Below, in pieces: positions 24,897-29,350 of a DNA stretch of 29,350 bases (its first letter is position 1; every line of letters begins with the position of its first letter). The notes beneath the pieces were generated by a model. That model was not told the DNA's origin and searched no databases. It saw only the letters and a program-made list of their open reading frames with translations. The stretch is from Balneolaceae bacterium (lineage in GTDB: Bacteria > Bacteroidota > Rhodothermia > Balneolales > Balneolaceae). The stretch spans positions 1 to 29,350 of the forward strand of contig JAASTO010000006.1 in the NCBI GenBank assembly GCA_021767245.1, written 5' to 3'. Both the position numbers and the translations under genes were made by a program.

Positions 24897-26972
24897 CTAA
24901 TTATTTTTCAATTGTTGCCATCCGCCAAAATCCTGAATGAAAAATTCTACGCCACCATATCCATCATTTATGGATTGCATGAGAGATTTCATCTCTGTCA
25001 TTGACTGAAAATCCCCCGTTCTTAAAGCGACAGCCGTTCCCAAAGGAGCCTCCATGATCAAAGAGCCAAACCGCTGACTGTATCCATCAAATTGACTCTG
25101 CCCATAGGTCATCAAAACCAGCTGATCGGCCCGCCGGTCAAGTTCGCTGAAAATTGATTCGTACTGTTCTGTGATGGAAAGGGTCAGGGTCAGCCCTCTT
25201 TCATTTGTCCAGGTCCGTACCTGATCTACCATATTAATGTAGGCTTCCAGATATTCTTCGCTATTTTCCTCCCATTCATCAAGCGTGTGGGGTTCCACAT
25301 CCAGATGGACCCCGGCCGCGCCTATTGAATCGGCCACCTCAATATGTTCTTGCAGCTTCTCGAACCGATCTTCAAAAATCAGGTTTGGATCCCCTATCAT
25401 TAATTCAACCCTAAGATCATTGTAAGCTGTTTCGATCAGTGATTGCACATCATCAAGTTCTTCCTTTTCTGCTCCTGCAGATATAAATACGGTATTGACC
25501 CCTTCATTCTTCAGATCGTTTATGAAAGACTCTGTGGAGTAACTGGTCAAACTTTCAGACCAGACATACAGTCCATACTCCGGAGTGTTTTGGATCACAG
25601 GTTCCTGCACCTCAAAAGGAGTGAGGTACGTTGACAGCGAATGATCCGGTATCAGGGCCTGCATTTCAAAAAGCCTTAAGTAGAGATCTTCCTTGACATC
25701 AAGAATCTGAAGGGACAGCTGATATAAATTTGAAACAGCCGACAGGAGTTCACTGGGACTATACGTATCTGAGCCAATAGTACGCCTTACGTTTTGCACC
25801 CTGATCTTATCCTGATGAAGTAACACATTTTGAGATAGGGTTATGTAATTCTGCAGAGCCTCCTGATAGGCTTGGTATCTTTCAAATAACCGATCGTTTA
25901 TCTCATTTTTTTCTTCCTGAAGGTTCAGTTTACGGATCTTTTGCTGTTGCTCGTGCACATTTTGCTTGCCTTTCAGACTTAATGGAATGGGTAACGAAAG
26001 GTTTAAGCCTACTGAAAAGAACTCCCTGCTCCCGCTGTTTTGAAAGGTCGATTGCGGATTTGTGCCGGCGTATAAATTGTATCTCAGGTAGGTTGATAAA
26101 GACAATTCATTGTAGAATTTATAATCGACATTCGGCTGTAACGACGTCAGCTCATCATAAAAAATCAGGCCTTCTGATCGTAATCTTTCGAGATCAATAT
26201 TAAAAACGGGGTAGTCAGAAACAGAAAGTCCTGTTGTATCAAATTCACCAAGAAACCTGCTGACCTTTTCATTATGATCAATGGCCGATTCTGTTCTCAC
26301 CATTCTGGAGGTAACTTCCAACACCCGGTCGAGAGTGATGTAATTTTGTTCGTATAATCGGGTGAGCGCATATTTCTGTTCTTCCAGGATCTTCAGGTAA
26401 TCTCTGAGAAAATCCAATCTGTACTCATTAAAACCCGCCCTGAACCTATCAATTTTACTTTCAATGGCCTCTTGATGAGAAACAGCCCGGGCTTTCTTCT
26501 CCATGATCCTGATCTCTCTGCTCAATTGGTCGCCGGTTGACTTATTCTCAAAAAGTCCATCTTTCAGCACATTCCATTGAACACCTACCTGTGCCCGCCG
26601 CTGGTAGAAAATGCCCTCCTGGCCAAACACTCCCTGATCCAGGTTTTGTAGTAAGCCTGAAGTCAGTTCAATGCCAATATCAGAATGTAGTACATCTTGC
26701 CTGTATTTAAGCAAGTCGATCTCTGCCTGTGTCAGATCTGAGTAAACAAGCGATGAGTCGAAAAAAACGGAGGAAACATTCTTAGAATTGAAAGGACCGG
26801 ATTCAGGAAGGTTATTTAAAAAAACCATGGCGACAGAGTCCAACCGGGCTGACAGGCGGTCAAGATCTTGTCCCACCTGCGCATAAGCCGTGCTCCCCGC
26901 GCATCCCAGGCACAAAACATAAATACATGCTGCAAACAACTTATTGCCAACAGCGACTTCCTTTGAACTCAA
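24897..26972 (-). CDS. TolC-family outer-membrane channel fused to a GH18-like TIM-barrel domain
   Basis: A 691-residue exported protein. The signal peptide (residues 10-31, cleavage after AYA) is followed by a TolC-type body at about 80-445, seen as two helical hairpin blocks (from TQAEIDLLKYRQDVL and from RKLNLQEEKNEINDRLFERY) each near a strand pair such as RRAQVGVQWNVL and FSVGLNLSLPIPLS. After a linker, 462-691 is a different domain: YGLYVWSES, VNTVFISAG, IGAAGVHLDVEPHTLDEW (DxE at D558/E560) and QLVLMTYGQ, the order and motifs of GH18-like barrels. The start is TTG at 26972 (AGGG lies 6 bases before); no in-frame ATG lies upstream before a stop. First gene of the five-gene unit. Confidence 0.9.
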   Translation of the reverse strand: MSSKEVAVGNKLFAACIYVLCLGCAGSTAYAQVGQDLDRLSARLDSVAMVFLNNLPESGPFNSKNVSSVFFDSSLVYSDLTQAEIDLLKYRQDVLHSDIGIELTSGLLQNLDQGVFGQEGIFYQRRAQVGVQWNVLKDGLFENKSTGDQLSREIRIMEKKARAVSHQEAIESKIDRFRAGFNEYRLDFLRDYLKILEEQKYALTRLYEQNYITLDRVLEVTSRMVRTESAIDHNEKVSRFLGEFDTTGLSVSDYPVFNIDLERLRSEGLIFYDELTSLQPNVDYKFYNELSLSTYLRYNLYAGTNPQSTFQNSGSREFFSVGLNLSLPIPLSLKGKQNVHEQQQKIRKLNLQEEKNEINDRLFERYQAYQEALQNYITLSQNVLLHQDKIRVQNVRRTIGSDTYSPSELLSAVSNLYQLSLQILDVKEDLYLRLFEMQALIPDHSLSTYLTPFEVQEPVIQNTPEYGLYVWSESLTSYSTESFINDLKNEGVNTVFISAGAEKEELDDVQSLIETAYNDLRVELMIGDPNLIFEDRFEKLQEHIEVADSIGAAGVHLDVEPHTLDEWEENSEEYLEAYINMVDQVRTWTNERGLTLTLSITEQYESIFSELDRRADQLVLMTYGQSQFDGYSQRFGSLIMEAPLGTAVALRTGDFQSMTEMKSLMQSINDGYGGVEFFIQDFGGWQQLKNN

Positions 26973-26973
26973 T

Positions 26974-27043
26974 GTTACCCTAACTAACTAATTCCCATTC
27001 CCTTTTTTAATAAAGCCTGACCACTTGTAACCCACTAACTAAT
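26974..27043 (-). repeat. Two imperfect direct repeats in front of the polysaccharide operon
   Basis: GTTACCCTAACTAACTAAT (26974-26992) and GTAACCCACTAACTAAT (27027-27043) share the exact ten-mer ACTAACTAAT. Their ten-mers are 51 bases apart, about five helical turns. The first copy ends two bases from the TTG start, the second lies about 55 bases upstream. Possible operator pair, or an old small duplication. Confidence 0.4.
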
Positions 27044-27133
27044 CAGTTCTTTATGTAAGAGAATATATATGTCTTGTGCGTCAGGTTTTATTAGATATTT
27101 TTTATGTCGCTTTGAACCGTTGCTTTATTCATA

Positions 27134-27922
27134 CTAAAGCGCATCGACCAACTGCCACATTTCACTTTTAACGATATCACGTGTTGCATAGATCGCATCA
27201 AACATTTCGTTGATGTCGGTGCCTGGCATCACACTTTTAATCAGCTCATTGGTGAAGCCAAACTCAATATGATTCATCTCTTCATAGTGGTCGGCGGTAA
27301 CAAAATTATAGGAATAGCTTAATCCTCCGGGCTGTATCAAAGAGTAGGTTCTCCAGCTATGCATGGATCCATCTTCAACACGTGCCTCATGAAGCGGACG
27401 AGCCATGTCATTTTCAAGTGTGATGTACTCAGCTTCTTTCCCCGGTTTTACCATCATGAAGTTCATGACCACAAATTCACTGAGCTTTTGATTTTCCCCA
27501 TTATAGATCCCGGCTACTGTCTTCCATAGTTCAGAAAACTGATGAGTGGCAAGCCCAATTGTTCTTTCCAATAATCTTGAATTTGTATTCTCAACATGTT
27601 TTTTAATGGCATCACTGACCCTTACTAACGTATTTGGGTCCTTATAAGTAGTAACGATCACATAATTATAAGAACTGTAATGCCCTCCCGGATATCCAAC
27701 CCGGTAAAAATACCAGCCATTCAGCTTATCGGTTGAGTGCTCTTTTTTATAAACCGATTTCCATTCTTCTTGAACTAATTTTTCAAACTCATCATGATCT
27801 TCGGCTTCTACTTTAAGGTAATCGATGTTCAGATAAGCGTTCTCTTCAGTCTGACCTATTACAGATACTGAGATCAGTAATGACAGACACGTTGCAAGGG
27901 CGATTTGTATTGCATACTTCAT
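27134..27922 (-). CDS. Secreted protein with two dimeric alpha/beta-barrel-like units
   Basis: A 262-residue protein with a type I signal peptide (cleavage after VIG at about 23). The mature chain contains two related ferredoxin-like units. Unit one (about 30-95) has NIDYLKVEAEDHDEFEKLV and GWYFYRVGYPGGHYSSYNYV; unit two (about 149-215) has VVMNFMMVKPGKEAEYITLE and SWRTYSLIQPGGLSYSYNFV. Trp, PGG and YN fall at identical spacing (W70/W190, PGG78-80/198-200, YN85-86/205-206). This suggests an internally duplicated ABM/EthD-like fold, with one chain forming the barrel that other members make as a dimer. No catalytic residue can be named. It lies upstream of the polysaccharide operon on the same strand, 161 bases away, and is probably separate. 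Confidence 0.85.
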   Translation of the reverse strand: MKYAIQIALATCLSLLISVSVIGQTEENAYLNIDYLKVEAEDHDEFEKLVQEEWKSVYKKEHSTDKLNGWYFYRVGYPGGHYSSYNYVIVTTYKDPNTLVRVSDAIKKHVENTNSRLLERTIGLATHQFSELWKTVAGIYNGENQKLSEFVVMNFMMVKPGKEAEYITLENDMARPLHEARVEDGSMHSWRTYSLIQPGGLSYSYNFVTADHYEEMNHIEFGFTNELIKSVMPGTDINEMFDAIYATRDIVKSEMWQLVDAL

Positions 27923-28039
27923 TTGTCCCTCCGGAAATTGATATAGATGTTTACAAATGTAAAAGTAACAGATTCCGGCAGAAATTCAAGTTTTTAAGCT
28001 CTTTCGCCTCATATATTTTGGGTAATTTCTTAATGCATC

Positions 28040-29350
28040 TTACTCATTCAGCCCTTTCAAACTCCGTCTTCTCTCAGGCGTCCTCTCGAGTTGTTTATTA
28101 TAGGCTGCATTTGCTTCTTCATGCTTCCCTAGCTCCGATAAGATGTCACCCAGTAACTCATACGAAGGCTTCACAATTACAGGCGGCCCAAAATCGATTG
28201 GTAAACCGGCTTCCAACTCGGCAGTTTTTGTTAATAACTGGATACCTTCATTTTGTTGACCTTCTCTTACGAGCATAATTGCCTTGATCTGGTCCATTTG
28301 AATATTTCGCTCCACAGACTCCGGCGTTTCCATCAGTTTATCCAATGCCTGTTTAGCCTGATTCATCTTCTCCAGATGCAGAGCAGCCAGGGCACTCGTA
28401 AAGTAAAAGTTCGTAGCACCTCTCGTACCCGGTGTAAACTTAGCGGTAAATGAATCCGCAGCTTTCCAATCCTTTGTATCAACCACATAGTGTCCTCTCA
28501 TAACGGCAAAATGCCACAACTCACTGCTGCCCGGCTCACCGGAAATGCGATCATAGCATTTACTTAACACTTGTTCAGCAGAAGCGACATCCCCTTCCTG
28601 CAGGTAGCCATACTCCAGCCACCACGGATAATGCCCGCAGACGGTAGTGGCTTCCCCTAACTCTTTTTGCCTGTCTGTTTGAACATCACGGGCTACAATA
28701 TTTGCATCGATTACGCCATCCCACATTCCCAGTGCCAGAAATATATGTGAGGTCATATGCTGGGCATGAGCCGCAGAGGGCGCGATCTTTGAATAGGCTT
28801 TTGCCATGGGCAATCCAAGGGGCGCATGAACCGGGTCATCAAATGAATGGATGAGATAATGTGCAGCACCGGGATGTTCAGGGTTATCATTCCACACATC
28901 CATCAACTCGGCGGCTGCCCGCATATAGATCGCATAATCGCGCCCTTCATGCGCCGAACCTAAAATTGCCAAACCATAAAAAGCCGTGATCTCATGATCT
29001 TCCGGATACCTTTCATGCAGGGATTCCATATAATTCAGATACAGCAGGTCTCTTTCTTCCTTGGATTTACCTTCAGATTCTTTCGTATTTCCATATAATA
29101 CTTCAAGCGACATCAGCAGATCCTTTTCTTTTTGTGAACCGGCTTTATCCTGGCGTTCATCGACAGTATTACCCAACCCATTAAGCACTTCCATAGCCGC
29201 CTTACGGTCCTGCTGAAACCAAAGCGGATGATTATGACTTTTGGCTTCTCCGTAATAAGCCATGGCAAAATCAGGATCGATCTCCCTAGCTCGCTTGAAA
29301 GCCCTGGCGGCATCAGCATATTCAAAATTATGCAGGAATTTCATGCCTTC
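28040..29350 (-). CDS. TPR-type protein with histidine cluster, 5' end beyond window
   Basis: At least 436 residues; the frame stays open through the right edge (codons for Glu-Gly precede the Met at 29344), so the true start and any signal peptide are outside. Helical repeats are clear: EYADAARAFKRAREIDPDFAMAYYGEAK at the start and YELLGDILSELGKHEEANAAYNKQLERTPERR at the end. The middle holds a conserved-looking histidine cluster, EHPGAAHYLIHSFDDPVHAP and SAAHAQHMTSHIFLALG (H157, H162, H166, H173, H193, H196, H200 counted from the Met at 29344), which could bind a metal. No function is known to me. The gene ends 117 bases before the duplicated-barrel gene on the same strand. Confidence 0.85.
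   Translation of the reverse strand, partial: EGMKFLHNFEYADAARAFKRAREIDPDFAMAYYGEAKSHNHPLWFQQDRKAAMEVLNGLGNTVDERQDKAGSQKEKDLLMSLEVLYGNTKESEGKSKEERDLLYLNYMESLHERYPEDHEITAFYGLAILGSAHEGRDYAIYMRAAAELMDVWNDNPEHPGAAHYLIHSFDDPVHAPLGLPMAKAYSKIAPSAAHAQHMTSHIFLALGMWDGVIDANIVARDVQTDRQKELGEATTVCGHYPWWLEYGYLQEGDVASAEQVLSKCYDRISGEPGSSELWHFAVMRGHYVVDTKDWKAADSFTAKFTPGTRGATNFYFTSALAALHLEKMNQAKQALDKLMETPESVERNIQMDQIKAIMLVREGQQNEGIQLLTKTAELEAGLPIDFGPPVIVKPSYELLGDILSELGKHEEANAAYNKQLERTPERRRSLKGLNE

Noticed and set aside
27117..27142. Six-base stem GCTTTA/TAAAGC after the duplicated-barrel gene as terminator
   Set aside because: Short AT-rich stem without a T-run on the minus strand.
1..29350. CRISPR arrays, insertion sequences, phage genes, tRNA or rRNA
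   Set aside because: Intergenic stretches are short. None contains repeated spacers, terminal inverted repeats, transposase motifs or cloverleaf-like sequence that I could see.

Overview
The window looks like chromosomal DNA from a member of the Bacteroidota/Balneolota side of the FCB group. The reasons are a SecA of about 1,128 residues with acidic insertions and no zinc tail, a stand-alone alpha-oxoamine synthase of the type these phyla use for sphingo- or sulfonolipids, DksA/TraR and M48 proteins of the expected type, few purine-rich Shine-Dalgarno sites, and several upstream regions with the Bacteroidetes-type promoter (TTG, about 19 bases, TAnnTTTG). This is read from family resemblance only; genus cannot be given. 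No tRNA, rRNA, CRISPR array, insertion sequence or phage gene was seen.

Layout, left to right. 1-3514 (minus): 3' part of urocanate hydratase (hutU), a four-helix membrane protein, a secreted thioredoxin-fold protein and a Cys/Met-metabolism PLP enzyme. 3704-8073: an orphan HisKA_2-type sensor kinase (+), a Ste24/HtpX-like M48 membrane protease (-), and an mhqO/mhqD-like pair (ring-cleaving dioxygenase plus serine hydrolase, +) preceded by a perfect 18-bp palindrome. 8110-10483 (minus): an uncharacterised two-gene unit, an AsmA-like coiled-coil protein with a DUF2062-type membrane protein. 10641-14690: a choice-of-anchor-B lipoprotein, the alpha-oxoamine synthase, a strong terminator, birA and a lone CBM48 domain. 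14691-15055 is an AT-rich non-coding gap, then secA (15056-18442) and a polyphosphate-glucokinase-like ROK kinase. 19304-20599 (minus): VOC protein, MarR regulator and a DksA/TraR zinc-finger protein.

The most interesting part is 20662-26972 (minus), five tightly packed genes reading, in transcription order: a TolC-family outer-membrane channel fused to a GH18-like TIM-barrel domain; a HlyD-type membrane fusion protein; a small protein resembling a receiver domain that has lost its phosphorylation Asp; a response regulator with an intact receiver, a cysteine-rich TackOD1-type zinc module and a GGDEF-fold domain whose signature has become DRITT; and a processive GT2 polysaccharide synthase with QxxRW but no PilZ domain. 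I interpret this as a synthase-dependent exopolysaccharide system in which the usual outer-membrane porin and polymer hydrolase are replaced by one TolC-hydrolase fusion and c-di-GMP control by a phospho-regulator. That model is inference from domain content and gene order.

The right end holds a secreted protein with two copies of a dimeric alpha/beta-barrel-like unit (27134-27922) and the 3' part of a histidine-rich TPR protein (28040 to the edge).
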